NCBI GenBank assembly: GCA_963169055.1 | Contig: CAUJFU010000368.1 | Coordinates: 1 to 37,840, forward strand | Direction of reading: 5' to 3' | Origin: Myxococcota bacterium | GTDB taxonomy: Bacteria; Myxococcota_C; UBA6777 | Length of the DNA: 37,840 bases | Part shown: positions 1 through 9,900 of the stretch, one piece after another | How the letters are laid out: each line of letters begins with the position of its first letter | Position numbering within the stretch: position 1 is the first letter of the stretch | Program-made: the position numbers and the translations under genes | The notes under the pieces: generated by a model | The model's input: only the letters and a program-made list of their open reading frames with translations | What the model was told of the DNA's origin: nothing | The model's database searches: none

Positions 1-1239
1 AAAAAGCTCACCCCCGAAGAACGCCACACCGCCGACCTCATCGGCATCAACAACTCCACCCTCATGCACCTCAAAACCCGCATCTTTCAGTATCCCGACC
101 CCCAAACTGGCGACCTCAAACAAACCGTCCTCACAGGCTCAATGAACCCGGGCGAAAGCGCCATCCACAACGACGAAAATCTCATGCAGATCAACGACCC
201 CCGCGTCGCTCGCCGCTACATCGAGATGTACGAAGCCGTCCGCGACGGCAAAGAGATCAAAAACGACTTTGACCCTCAATCCCCGATCAACGTGATGTTC
301 ACAGGCGCACCCGTCAAAGACGGACAATCCGTCACACGCCAGATCTTCAACATGATCGACCAAGAAAAAGAGGCCATCTTCCTCAGCGTCTTCACCCTAC
401 GCAACCTCACCACCGACTCCGACCGCCAAAATCTCGTCGACAAACTCAAAGCCGCCCACGATCGCGGTGTCCCCGTCGTCGTGATCACCGACAAAAAACA
501 ATCCGACGGCGTAGATGCCCAAGGCAACCGCACGTTCAGCGACGACCAGACCGAAGACCTCCTCCAAAAAGCAGGCATCCCCACCTACGAAGCCCTCAAC
601 CCTTCGGGGCCTTTCAATGCCATGCACGCCAAAAGCGCCATCTTCGGCCTCTCCGACATCAAAGTCATCACCGACACAGGAAACTGGACCAAAGCTGCTC
701 TCAGTGGCCGAGGCTCTCGCTACGCCCAAAACGAAGAATCTTACCTGTTCGTCGACTCCGGCAAACTCGACAACAACCAAACAGGGATGCGCTACCTCGG
801 AAATTTCTTGAACCTCTTGCGCGCTTATGCCCCCCAAAATCCCGACCAACCCGCAGCCGAAGAACTCATTAACAAACTCTCCAGCCATCCCGCATGGCCC
901 CGCGTCAAAGTCGACTTCTCCGTCATGGCTCACACCTTCATGGGCCAAGACATCTACATCACAGGCAACCATCCCGCCGTCGGCAACTGGACCCAAGACG
1001 GTCCCGGCCTCAAACTCAATACCAGTCCGGGGCGTTATCCTTTTTGGGAATCGGGCGGGGCTTTGGAACTGCCCTTCGGTTCGCAGTTTGAGTACAAGAT
1101 CGTCAAACGCGAACCCAACGGCTCTCTCCAATGGGAAGCCGGACCCAACGCCTTCTTGATCGTCGATCCCACCGATGCCCGCTACGGCCAAGGCTCCGGC
1201 AACACCCTCCTACGCTCCGACGACTTCACACCCCGATGA
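1..1239 (+). CDS. Phospholipase D-like protein with C-terminal CBM20-type starch-binding domain (5' truncated)
   Basis: The reading frame is open from base 1, so the start lies outside the window; 412 residues are visible. Two PLD-type half-sites can be seen. The first is His-Leu-Lys at visible residues 23-25 followed by GSMNPGESAIHNDENL. The second is MHAKS near residue 209 followed by TDTGNWT and an NEES segment. PLD-fold enzymes hydrolyse or transfer phosphodiester bonds with a pair of HxK histidines. The second motif deviates from the classic HKD spacing, so the substrate is uncertain. The last ~100 residues (VKVDFSVMAHTF, GQDIYITGNHPAVGNWT, FEYKIVKRE, LQWEAGPN) match a CBM20 starch-binding domain, an uncommon partner for PLD. 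No signal peptide can be judged because the N-terminus is missing. The stop overlaps the next gene's start as ATGA, which suggests translational coupling. Confidence 0.8.
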   Translation, partial: KKLTPEERHTADLIGINNSTLMHLKTRIFQYPDPQTGDLKQTVLTGSMNPGESAIHNDENLMQINDPRVARRYIEMYEAVRDGKEIKNDFDPQSPINVMFTGAPVKDGQSVTRQIFNMIDQEKEAIFLSVFTLRNLTTDSDRQNLVDKLKAAHDRGVPVVVITDKKQSDGVDAQGNRTFSDDQTEDLLQKAGIPTYEALNPSGPFNAMHAKSAIFGLSDIKVITDTGNWTKAALSGRGSRYAQNEESYLFVDSGKLDNNQTGMRYLGNFLNLLRAYAPQNPDQPAAEELINKLSSHPAWPRVKVDFSVMAHTFMGQDIYITGNHPAVGNWTQDGPGLKLNTSPGRYPFWESGGALELPFGSQFEYKIVKREPNGSLQWEAGPNAFLIVDPTDARYGQGSGNTLLRSDDFTPR

Positions 1240-2864
1240 TACGACCTTTCAACACGTCTTTTGTGTTCGGCTTCATGGCGCTGCTTTTGCTCTTTTGGAT
1301 GGCGCTTATCGCCTGTCACACTCTCCCCACCCAAGAATCCCTCATCGAACCCACCCACGAATCCGCCTCGGATGCCTCCACAGAAGCCGCTCCCACCGAG
1401 CACTCTTCCGACCACACCTTCGAGGCTTTGCCGACAGAAACCACGCCTGATCCGTTTCCACCCGAAGGCGCTCCCGAAACCACCCAAGACTCCCCCACCG
1501 AACCCAACGAATCCTCCAACGAGATCGCCCCTGAAAACACCGCTGAGATCATCCCTGAGACCACGCCCACAGAGGAGACCGCGAACGAGATGCCCGATCA
1601 ACCCACCGGACCCCAACGTATCCAATGGGCCAGTCTCCAATGGCCCCCCGTCGTCACCACCTATGCACAACAAACCAGCCGCCCGATCTACGGCCAATTT
1701 TACGCCCAAGGCTACACCGACCAACAAAAAGGCCAACCTCTCCCCCGCGCCTACGTCGAGATCGGATACGGCCCCTTGGATTCTGATCCACGCAACCAGC
1801 CCTCTGCGTGGCGGTGGTCCGCCCAAACCACCTTCCACAAAAGCACAGGACTCCACGACAACAACCACGAATACAAGGCCACCCTCACCATCCCCCAAGC
1901 GGGACACTATCGCTACACTTTCCGCTTCCGACTCGAAGATGGCCCTTGGCTCTACGGAGATCGCGCCGATTACGGACGCCTTGGCAGTCAAGACGGCTTC
2001 TCTCCCAAAGACATCGGCGTGATCGCTGTGGTCCAACCAAGCGCTCGCTTTCGTATGGCATCTTTCAACCTGCACTGCCTCGTCGAACAGCCCGAAAAAC
2101 GCCTCCAAGCCATCGCCGACGCCATCGCCGCCGAGCAACTCGACTTCCTCTCCCTCCAAGAAGTCTGCCGCCCCCAAGGTTCCGCCACCCCCGACTCCGC
2201 CGCTCGCCTTGCCACCCTCCTCCAACAAAAAGGACTCTCCTACACCTCTTTCTTTACACAAACTCATGTCGGCCAACACGATGGCGCTTCTTTTGACGAA
2301 GGCATCGGCTTTTTAAGCCGCCACCCTGTCCTTGAAACCCAAGCCCTCCCCATCCCTCCCAACAAAACTCCCCCCGCAGGCGCTTTTCCGCGCAAAGCCG
2401 CTTGGGGCCGCATCGCCACCCCTGTCGGGATCTTGTCACTGCTCTCGACTCACCTTGCCTTTCGCGCCGATCAAGGATGGTGGCGCGCCGAAGAAGCCGC
2501 TGCTCTCAAATCCGCCATGACCGACGGCGCTTTTCTCGCCAACGCTTGGATCGTCGGTGGCGACTTCAACGCCTCTCCCTCCGATCCTGCCTATGCCACC
2601 ATGACCCAAGCCAACCAACCTCCCCAAACCCCCGCTTGGACCGACCTACTCAAAGGCTCGGACGAAGGCCCCACCTTCCCAGCTTCCGCTCCCTCCATCC
2701 GCATCGACTACCTCTTCCTCCACCGTCCTCCCCCCTCCAGCGACTCCCCCGTCTCCCTCCTCACCCGACAAGCCAAGCGCTTCCTTACCGCACCCCTCCA
2801 AGGAGGTCTCTATCTCTCCGATCATGTCGGTGTTCTCGTTGAACTTGAAGCCGCCGCCCCTTGA
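1236..2864 (+). CDS. Endonuclease/exonuclease/phosphatase-family lipoprotein
   Basis: I chose ATG 1236, which overlaps the previous stop (ATGA), because it gives a lipoprotein signal with lipobox LIAC (Cys27). That start gives 542 residues. After the Cys comes a Pro/Glu/Thr-rich linker to about residue 125. Next is a beta-sandwich-like module (LQWPPVVTTYAQQ, IYGQFYAQGYTD, YKATLTIPQAGHYRYTFRF), a type often seen in secreted myxobacterial proteins. The C-terminal part is an EEP-fold domain: FRMASFNLHC, DFLSLQEVC, GGDFNASPSDPAY, IDYLFLH and LSDHVGVLVE are the expected metal-binding and catalytic strands. The family cleaves phosphodiesters (nucleases, sphingomyelinases, inositol phosphatases); the substrate here cannot be told. 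The coupling to an upstream PLD-like gene suggests joint attack on extracellular phosphodiesters, which is an inference. Confidence 0.82.
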   Translation: MIRPFNTSFVFGFMALLLLFWMALIACHTLPTQESLIEPTHESASDASTEAAPTEHSSDHTFEALPTETTPDPFPPEGAPETTQDSPTEPNESSNEIAPENTAEIIPETTPTEETANEMPDQPTGPQRIQWASLQWPPVVTTYAQQTSRPIYGQFYAQGYTDQQKGQPLPRAYVEIGYGPLDSDPRNQPSAWRWSAQTTFHKSTGLHDNNHEYKATLTIPQAGHYRYTFRFRLEDGPWLYGDRADYGRLGSQDGFSPKDIGVIAVVQPSARFRMASFNLHCLVEQPEKRLQAIADAIAAEQLDFLSLQEVCRPQGSATPDSAARLATLLQQKGLSYTSFFTQTHVGQHDGASFDEGIGFLSRHPVLETQALPIPPNKTPPAGAFPRKAAWGRIATPVGILSLLSTHLAFRADQGWWRAEEAAALKSAMTDGAFLANAWIVGGDFNASPSDPAYATMTQANQPPQTPAWTDLLKGSDEGPTFPASAPSIRIDYLFLHRPPPSSDSPVSLLTRQAKRFLTAPLQGGLYLSDHVGVLVELEAAAP

Positions 2865-2917
2865 TATCGCCCCCAAGACCCTCTACGCTCCAACCTCACC
2901 TTTTTGATCTTCCTCTG

Positions 2918-3009
2918 CGATCCTTGTCCGTCCGACGCATCACACTCCGGCGATCCTTGCCGAACCAAGATATCGCTCTCCAGCGATCCTTGCCGAACCA
3001 AGATATCGC
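2918..3009. repeat. 33-bp tandem repeat, about 2.8 copies
   Basis: Three units start at 2918, 2951 and 2984, each beginning CGATCCTTG. The last two units share 26 bp of perfect identity running through CCGAACCAAGATATCGC; the first is diverged. The array lies between the stop of the EEP lipoprotein and the ATG at 3038. Its period is 11 codons and it carries no stop in two frames, so it could be translated if the next gene started upstream at TTG 2861, but nothing else supports that. Confidence 0.8.
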
Positions 3010-3037
3010 CATCAACCCCGAAACCTCGGAGCGCTCC

Positions 3038-3835
3038 ATGACCTCTAAGCCACAAGCTCACGCCTCTCCCAACACCCAACGCGCCAACGCCATCCTCGAA
3101 CAGCTCACACCCGAGCTCCAATCTCTCCCCAAAGACTCTGTGCTCAAACCCCGCATCCCACACGCTCGCGCAAACCAACTGACCGCGATCCTTCTTGCTT
3201 CTTTCGCTCCTCACGTTGCTCTCCTTGCCGGTACCTTTGCACCCGCCCTCGTCAGCACCTACAAACGCTTCTTTGACGAACTCGAAGATCGTGCCTTGGC
3301 TTTCTACGCCGCTGCCTTGACACTCGAAAACCAACTCACCACCGACGAGATCAAAAACCTTCGCTCTCTTGCTGCCAAAGTCGCCGACTTCGACCGCTAC
3401 TTCACCGATTGGTTTTTCCCCGCCTTCCGCGATCAACCTGAGATCTTTTCGATCCTCGAAAATGAGATCGCCCCCGGTCAGAGCCGACGCGATAGCGCCG
3501 AAGACGTCCTGCGCTTCTGTCAGATCGCGCAACAGCACACCCAACACCTCACCCAACTCACCCCCATCACCCGCGACGAACTCCAACAAGCCGAAGCCGA
3601 CGCCACACAACTCCTCCAACTCCTCGCCCGAGAAGGCCAACCCTCCACCGAACCCACCAAAGATATCTGGCGACGTGCCTACTCGCATTGGGCAGACGCC
3701 TACGTCGAACTCTGCGAAGCGGGCCGCTTCCTCGCCCGCCGCGATCCCAAACGCGCTACCTCCTTCCCCACCCTTCACCCCGAAACCTCGCCGCGCAAAA
3801 AACTCTCTCCCCCCACTCCTCCCACCCCTGCTTGA
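3038..3835 (+). CDS. Hypothetical protein, helical, 265 residues
   Basis: I do not recognise this protein. The ATG at 3038 is preceded by CGGAG at a usable spacing. A longer reading from TTG 2861 would run through the 33-bp tandem repeat and is less likely. There is no signal peptide or obvious membrane span, although residues ~48-70 (AILLASFAPHVALLAGTF) are hydrophobic. The rest is mixed charged and helical (YKRFFDELEDRALAFYAAALTLENQL, DFDRYFTDWFFPAF), and the C-terminus is Pro/Thr-rich. Codon use favours C-ending codons, like its upstream neighbours. It follows the lipoprotein gene by 173 bp and ends one base before the 42-bp minisatellite. Confidence 0.65.
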   Translation: MTSKPQAHASPNTQRANAILEQLTPELQSLPKDSVLKPRIPHARANQLTAILLASFAPHVALLAGTFAPALVSTYKRFFDELEDRALAFYAAALTLENQLTTDEIKNLRSLAAKVADFDRYFTDWFFPAFRDQPEIFSILENEIAPGQSRRDSAEDVLRFCQIAQQHTQHLTQLTPITRDELQQAEADATQLLQLLAREGQPSTEPTKDIWRRAYSHWADAYVELCEAGRFLARRDPKRATSFPTLHPETSPRKKLSPPTPPTPA

Positions 3836-3836
3836 C

Positions 3837-4165
3837 ACCTCTCGAATGCCCTCACCAAAGGTTTCAACCTCTCCCTCGACCTCTCGAATGCCCTCACCAA
3901 AGGTTTCAATCTCTTCCTCGACCTCTCGAATGCTCTCACCAAAGGTTTCAACCTCTCCCTTGACCTCTCGAATGCCCTCACCAAAGGTTTCAACCTCTCC
4001 CTTGACCTCTCGAATGCCCTCACCAAAGGTTTCAACCTCTTCCTCGACCTCTCGAATGCCCTCACCAAAGGTTTCAACCTCTCCCTCGACCTCTCGAATG
4101 CCCTCACCAAAGGTTTCAACCTCTTCCTCGGCCTCTCGAATGCTCCGACCAAAGGTTTCAACCTC
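3837..4165. repeat. 42-bp tandem repeat (minisatellite), 7.8 copies
   Basis: The unit is 42 bp and begins ACCTCTCGAATGCCCTCACC. Seven full copies and one partial copy run directly head to tail with no spacers, so this is not a CRISPR. Differences between copies are few point changes (for example TCC/TTC, CTC/CTT, GCC/GCT). The period is 14 codons and several frames stay open. In the frame of the upstream gene, past its TGA, it reads as LSNALTKGFNLSLD units without a start codon. On the minus strand a complete frame runs from TTG 4161 to 3775 (128 residues) as basic amphipathic LKPLVRAFERSRER units, beginning 38 bp after the lon stop with GAGG just before the TTG. Whether any frame is translated is unknown. 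The array sits between convergent genes. Confidence 0.92.
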
Positions 4166-4199
4166 GCAGTGATGATGGATCGTACGCTAGAAACGGTGG

Positions 4200-6770
4200 C
4201 TACAAGCCCTGAGGCGAAGAGGCGAGAGCAGACAACGGGGGAGAGACCGACGAAAAGAGGTGGGGAAGGATATCGTGGGTGTGTTGGACAAAAAAGATTT
4301 GGATTTGGGTGTCTTGGGGGACATCGATCTGGTTATCGAGAGGGAGGCAGAGGCGCTTGAGTCCGCTGCGTTCGGCGGCCAAAACCTTTGCGCGGATGCC
4401 ACCGACAGACAAGACATCGCCAGAGAGGGAACATTCACCACTAAGGGCGAGATCGGCAGAGAGCGGGCACTGTTTGAGCGCGGATAGCAAAGCAGCGACC
4501 AAGGCAAGTCCAGCGCTTGGACCGTCTTTGGGCTGGGCGGCTTCGGGGAGATGAAGGTGCAGATCCAAAGAACAAAGAGCCGAGCGTTCAAGGCCGTAGC
4601 GTTCGGCGTAGAGTTTGAGATGATTCCAGACGGTTTGAGCGGATTCGCGCATGACTTCACCCAACCGGCCTGTCGCGTGGATAGTGCCATCGCCTGACAA
4701 CAGTCCGACTTCGAGATTCATCACCATGCCACTGCTGGCGAGGACAGAGAGTCCCTGCGCTGTACCGATCGGCAAAGCGTCACGTCGCTGATAGGTGCGA
4801 TAACGGGGTTTTCCGAGGATCTGGATGATCTCTTCTTGGGAGAGGGATGGTTGTTGCGAGGGTTCGGACGAGGTGGGAGGGTTTGGGAGAGAGGGCAAAG
4901 GTGGGAGAGCGGCGTCCGAAGGAGGGGGAGGAGGGGGCTGGTGTAGTTGAAGAGAGAGAGCTTGTTCGAGGGCGCGGTGACGGAACACAGCTTCGAGGCA
5001 ACGCTGAATTTGTCGGACGCCCGCTTCGCGGGTGTAGCCTTCGATCAACAAAGACAGGAGGGCGTCGTCGAAATGGAGCGGAGAAGACAAGCCGCATTGT
5101 TTTTGAAGTTTGGGCAAGATGTGGGAACGAACGATTTGACGTTTTTCGCTGAGGAGGTAGCCGTCTAGCTCGATGACTTCGAGGCGATCACGCAAAGGCT
5201 CGCTGATCGAGCGCAGATCGTTGGCGGTACACAAAAAGAAGAGATGAGAGAGATCAAAGGGGACGGAGAGGAAATTATCGCGAAAGGCATGGTGTTGTTC
5301 GGGATCCAAGACTTCGAGGAGGGCAGCTTCGGGGCTGCGACGACGGTCGTCGGAGACCTTGTCGATCTCGTCGAGAAGCATCACTGCGTTGGCGGAGCCT
5401 GCGCGGGCCACAGCCTCAAGGATCCGACCGGGCGAAGCCGCTGTATAGCTCAGGCGATGGCCTCGGATCTCGGCTTCGTCGTGGACACCCCCGAGCGCGA
5501 CGCGAACAAATGGCCTGCCCAAAGCACGAGCGATCGATCGAGCAATTGAGGTTTTGCCCGTTCCAGGAGGCCCCACAAGACACAAGACGGTGTGTTGGTT
5601 TTGTCCTCCAAGAGCTCGCACAGCAAGGTATTCGAGGATGCGTTTTTTTGGTTTTTCGAGACCTGTGTGTTCTTGGTCGAGGGCTGCGCGAACCTCGTGA
5701 AGGCGGATCGGCAAAGTAGGGGGAGGATTCCAAGGAAGCTGCGCCATGAGTTGAATCTGTTGCAGAAAAGACGAGTAATCGTGGTGTGAACGACTCATGC
5801 CACGCAACAAACGTAGCTGCCTGCGGGCCATTTGCCTTGCTTGGGTGGGGAGCCCGGCCATCGAAAGAGATTTTTCAAGCAGCGTTAATTCATCGCCCGC
5901 CTCTTGTTGATCGACTTCGGGATCGTAGAGATCAATTCTGCGTTGGATCGCGACCAATTGGGACCACAACTGCCGACGCATCGCGTCAGTGAGGCTGGGC
6001 TGAGTGAGCCAACGTTGGATGATCTCTTCGAATTGTACGGCTGCGTCCTTGGGGGCTTTGTGCTGCGCCACATCATGAGCGAGGCTCTCCAACATCTCCA
6101 GCGGCGGCAAAGACAAGGACGTGCGCAACGCAGCGCTGCCCATCCATTGGCGCATGAGCGCAGGAAGCCACGTTGGCGAAGTCTCCCACCGCGTGGGTTC
6201 GTCGCTTTCTGGGTATCCTCCCTGCGCAAAGCACCCAAAAAGTTGCGCGAGCTTTTGCGCCAATAAACGCTGCTGGGTTTGCGCCATCTCGTCGTCAGGA
6301 GCGGCCTCTTGCAGCGTCACTCGATAGGGGGGTTGCTTGCCGTGTGCTTTTGCCAAACGCACACGAGAAAGCCCTTGCAATTCGATCGAATGCTCCTCCA
6401 CACGCAAAACACGACAAGCAGTGGCCCAACGAGACGCCACCATCAAAGGCAATTCTAACGCAGAAGAGATGCTGATCGCGATCCATCGAGGCTGCTCAGC
6501 GAGTTCTTGTGTTTCGTGTAGCGATTGAGAAGGCTGGCTGGGGGGGCCTTGTGTTTCTTTGGTGTTCGGGGGGTGGATTTGGGGGGGGGTTGTGTGGGAA
6601 AGAGAAGCGGGGTGCGGTTCGGAAGGGGGCGGAACAGACGAATCGGAGAAGGTTTCACGGACAGCACGCAACGTCGCAACGTCCACCACAGGAACTTCAA
6701 ACCGCCGAACCTCACCAACCAACAAGATATCTTCCAGCAAACCCATCAACAGGTATTTTTGTTCTTGCAT
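4200..6770 (-). CDS. lon: Lon-type ATP-dependent protease
   Basis: A cytoplasmic AAA+ serine protease that unfolds and degrades damaged or regulatory proteins. Numbering is from ATG 6770 (856 residues). Walker A GPPGTGKT is at ~400-407 and Walker B VMLLDEIDKV at ~463-472. The sensor/arginine-finger region includes CTAND and EPLRDRLEVIELDGY. The protease domain has ATGRLGEVMRES, catalytic Ser752 in PKDGPSAG and Lys795 in GGIRAK; the 43-residue spacing equals that of classical Lon. The N-terminal domain is poorly conserved and carries a Pro/Ser/Thr-rich segment (~45-90). A second Pro-rich segment (~610-640) lies between the ATPase and protease domains. ATG 6770 is preferred because AGGAAGG lies 10 bases upstream; the frame extends to GTG 6920 (906 residues), so the start is not certain. 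It is divergent from the gene at 7000. Confidence 0.93.
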   Translation of the reverse strand: MQEQKYLLMGLLEDILLVGEVRRFEVPVVDVATLRAVRETFSDSSVPPPSEPHPASLSHTTPPQIHPPNTKETQGPPSQPSQSLHETQELAEQPRWIAISISSALELPLMVASRWATACRVLRVEEHSIELQGLSRVRLAKAHGKQPPYRVTLQEAAPDDEMAQTQQRLLAQKLAQLFGCFAQGGYPESDEPTRWETSPTWLPALMRQWMGSAALRTSLSLPPLEMLESLAHDVAQHKAPKDAAVQFEEIIQRWLTQPSLTDAMRRQLWSQLVAIQRRIDLYDPEVDQQEAGDELTLLEKSLSMAGLPTQARQMARRQLRLLRGMSRSHHDYSSFLQQIQLMAQLPWNPPPTLPIRLHEVRAALDQEHTGLEKPKKRILEYLAVRALGGQNQHTVLCLVGPPGTGKTSIARSIARALGRPFVRVALGGVHDEAEIRGHRLSYTAASPGRILEAVARAGSANAVMLLDEIDKVSDDRRRSPEAALLEVLDPEQHHAFRDNFLSVPFDLSHLFFLCTANDLRSISEPLRDRLEVIELDGYLLSEKRQIVRSHILPKLQKQCGLSSPLHFDDALLSLLIEGYTREAGVRQIQRCLEAVFRHRALEQALSLQLHQPPPPPPSDAALPPLPSLPNPPTSSEPSQQPSLSQEEIIQILGKPRYRTYQRRDALPIGTAQGLSVLASSGMVMNLEVGLLSGDGTIHATGRLGEVMRESAQTVWNHLKLYAERYGLERSALCSLDLHLHLPEAAQPKDGPSAGLALVAALLSALKQCPLSADLALSGECSLSGDVLSVGGIRAKVLAAERSGLKRLCLPLDNQIDVPQDTQIQIFFVQHTHDILPHLFSSVSPPLSALASSPQGL

Positions 6771-6999
6771 ACGCTCTCGACCTTCCTCATACACAACAAA
6801 GCACGCCCACAAGGCATCTCCAAAAACAACAGCGCAAGACCAACGCTCTCCTGATAGACGAGAGTTATGCCGTGAGCAAAAAGAACTCCTACAGCAAGAG
6901 CGCATCCACGAACTGGACACATTCGATCAAATTGGGCAGCGTATCGTGGGATACCCAACACAGCCTACCCTCCCCCTCCACCAAGCAACAGAGGCGAAC

Positions 7000-9900
7000 G
7001 TGAAGAAAAAACAGGCCACACTCCCCAAATTGTTCTTACCCCAAGAGCTTTCAGATTTTTTAGAACGCCTTCATCAATACAGCGATAGCGTCTGCGCGTT
7101 TTACTATCTGATCAACAATTCGTACAAGATGTTTTGGAACGAGCGAACACTCTACGCGCTCGCATTCCCAAAAGCCAAAGACCCAAAAGCCGAAGAAACT
7201 TACGATTGGCACTGCATGGTATTCCAAGGGGGTGTTCGGGCGGCGTTGCAACAATTCATCCACCAGCCCGATCCGACGCTAGGTGATAGGTTGGTCGATC
7301 TGGTGCTGTTGTGCTACCAAAAGCATGCGTATCGTTGGGAAAGAACCAGTGACAATTTTCGGCGGCAACTTCATCTTTTTTTTGCGATGGCTCCAAAGAT
7401 GCGGAGGGATCAACGAGAAGCCTTGCGTCTGCAAAAAGCAGAAGAGTTGCGGGGAGCTTACTTGGCGGGGCTGGATCCCAAAAGCCCCGAAGATCAACCT
7501 TGGATCGCGCTATTTTTGCAAGACAGCCAATTGAAAATCCGCTGGAGTGCTTATCGAAAACTCGAAGAGATCGGTGAACAGCCGCCGCGTTGGTCTCTGG
7601 CGTTTCACCAAGATCCCTATGCGTTGCTTGAAGCACTCGAAGCAGACGCCGCCACCAAGCACTCTTGGCGTGAGATCGCAGATGCTCTCATCGAAACGTT
7701 GTACACCCAACCATCCCCCTCCCCAAACGAGTTGCTTGCCCGCCTCAAGGCTTTGCCTTTGGATCTAGGAATCGAGGCATTCGCGGTATTGGGAGCAGAC
7801 CTTGATTGGCTGCGATACAACACCGAACAGCCATTTAACCCGCTCGCTCACCCCAAAGGGATCGAAGTGTTGATGGGATTGATCAAGGTATGGCGGCGGA
7901 GTATGTACGCCATGTATTACCAGAACCTTTTCAAAGCATGGCGTGAGCAAGCTCCCGAAGGCTTTTCTGCATGGAAGGACACGCTGTTGTATAACCTGTT
8001 CCACACAGAACATACTGGAGGCCGCCGTTCGCTCCGTCGCTGTCTTGAGGACATCGCACGGTATGCGATCCCTGATGGAGAATGTCCCTCGTTTTTTTCG
8101 GCCCCCCCTCCCGAGTACGCATTCGTAGAAGGCCGAAAGCTATGGTTTTTGGAGTCCGAGGCTACGGGCGACTCTCCGCAGGCAGACGAAGCGGAGGACG
8201 AACAAGCGGAAGATGGAGACGAAGAGGCCGCAGTAGGAAGAATACCGCCGCTGCCGCAGCTTGTAAGCTCGGAGGAACTCGATCGAATCGGCCAAGCCAT
8301 CGATCAAGCGATCGATCTGTACATCGAAGAGGGTGAAACCGAAGATCACTGGTTTCTAAAGCACCGAAGACAGGATCAAGACAAATTGGAGGAGCAGTTG
8401 AGGGATCTGATCTTGGAGTCGATGCCATTTTTGTTTTGCGCGTACGCAAACGAACCACAAGAGCGGGGGTTGTACCGTGCGCTATCGGTGCTGGACTGGA
8501 GCACGAATCTTCAAATGGAAGAAGAAGATCAGGAGATCATCGAAAGCGCATTAGAGGTGTTGTTGGTGCGGATGCCGAATATACCGCTGAGCCACATCGA
8601 AAAGTTGTGTGAGATGGAACAAACGAGCATCCGCTACATGATGGCAAAAGCGCTGCGCCCTGAGGTGTTGGAGCAAAGGGAGTGGCTCGATAAATTGCGA
8701 AGAGATCAGAGCGGAGAGGTTCGAGCAGCGGCAACGAAGCGGTTGTCGACCCACCAAGAGATCCCGCGTTGGTCGCTGGGATTTACATCGGATCCGCTAG
8801 GACAACTCGATCCAACAACAGACGCCGCTGTGGTGGAGACGATCGATCAGATCCTTGTGGAGCTTGAAGGGGGTGGGTTTCGACGCAAGTTGGAAGGGAA
8901 ACCGCTCCCGCCGATGGAAGAGATGGTCGATCAACTGCCCGAACGCCTTGCGATCGATCTGATCGGTCATTGCGCCCAAAGCCTGCACAGTTCGCATCGG
9001 TACGCCAAAAATATCCGAAGATTGTTGAGAGAGTCGGTGGGAGGGTTGGAGTTATTTTTGCGGTTGGTACAACGTTGGTCAAAAGGGGCGAGCAGATACG
9101 AATACGAGCACCTGTTGAGTAGAGAAGGAGAAGCTTCGCGTGAAGTGTTCGAGCGGATGCTTGCGTTTTGGCAAGATTGGAATGCTCGGTATGTGTGGAG
9201 TCAAGGCGAAGCGCAAGAACGCAAGACGCAACGAGAGGTTTACACGCGATTGTTGGCGAAATTGTGGCCCACAGACTACCCGTTAAAGGAGTGGCTGGTT
9301 TGGTTTGAAGGGCTATCGGTGGTTGGGTATGATGGGGGGGGACTGGCGGAAGCCTTTTTCTCGTTGCTCAAGCGCCTGCCGGTTGAACGACTCCCGATGG
9401 ACACGATCTTCAAGGGCCTCCAAGAAACACCCCCCAATAAATGGCTCGAACACCAAAGCGCGGTGTTCGAGTTATTGGAAGCCAAGCTTCCCACAAGCAC
9501 CCTCGAAGAATGGAGCCAAGCGTTGTTGTCGGCTGCGGCTCAAGGGGTGGTGACGTGGGCATTCAACAGACAAAGCCAAGCTTTGTTAGAGGCTCCAGAA
9601 CAGATGGAGCAGTGGGTGCAGTTGTCGCTTTCGCAACCCAAGCTTCGCAAAGCCCTGTTTTCCAATTACAAGTATTCGGATCCGCTGTTGCAGCAACTCC
9701 AACAAGTGCTTTTGCAAGGGGAGTTCACGCTGAACGAAGCCCTCCATGTGTGGGGGAGGAGCATCGAAGAAGATGCGAGGTTGCCGTATGCGTCCACTTA
9801 CGCGCTGGGTGAGGAAACACCGCTCCCGCCCTTTGTCACGCGGCTGGCCGAACATCCAGCCCCCAAAAATAAGGAAACGTATCCAACGATCCCGACCGAT

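Noticed and set aside
1182-2279. Minus-strand open frame of 365 residues
   Set aside because: It is antisense to the EEP lipoprotein, rich in Gly/Val shadow composition, with no domain or ribosome-binding site.
3837-4165. CRISPR array
   Set aside because: The repeats are contiguous with no unique spacers and no cas genes are present.
3369-4172. Plus-strand open frame with SRMPSPKVSTSPST repeats
   Set aside because: It overlaps the 3038-3835 gene in another frame and only stays open because the 42-bp array has no stop in that frame.
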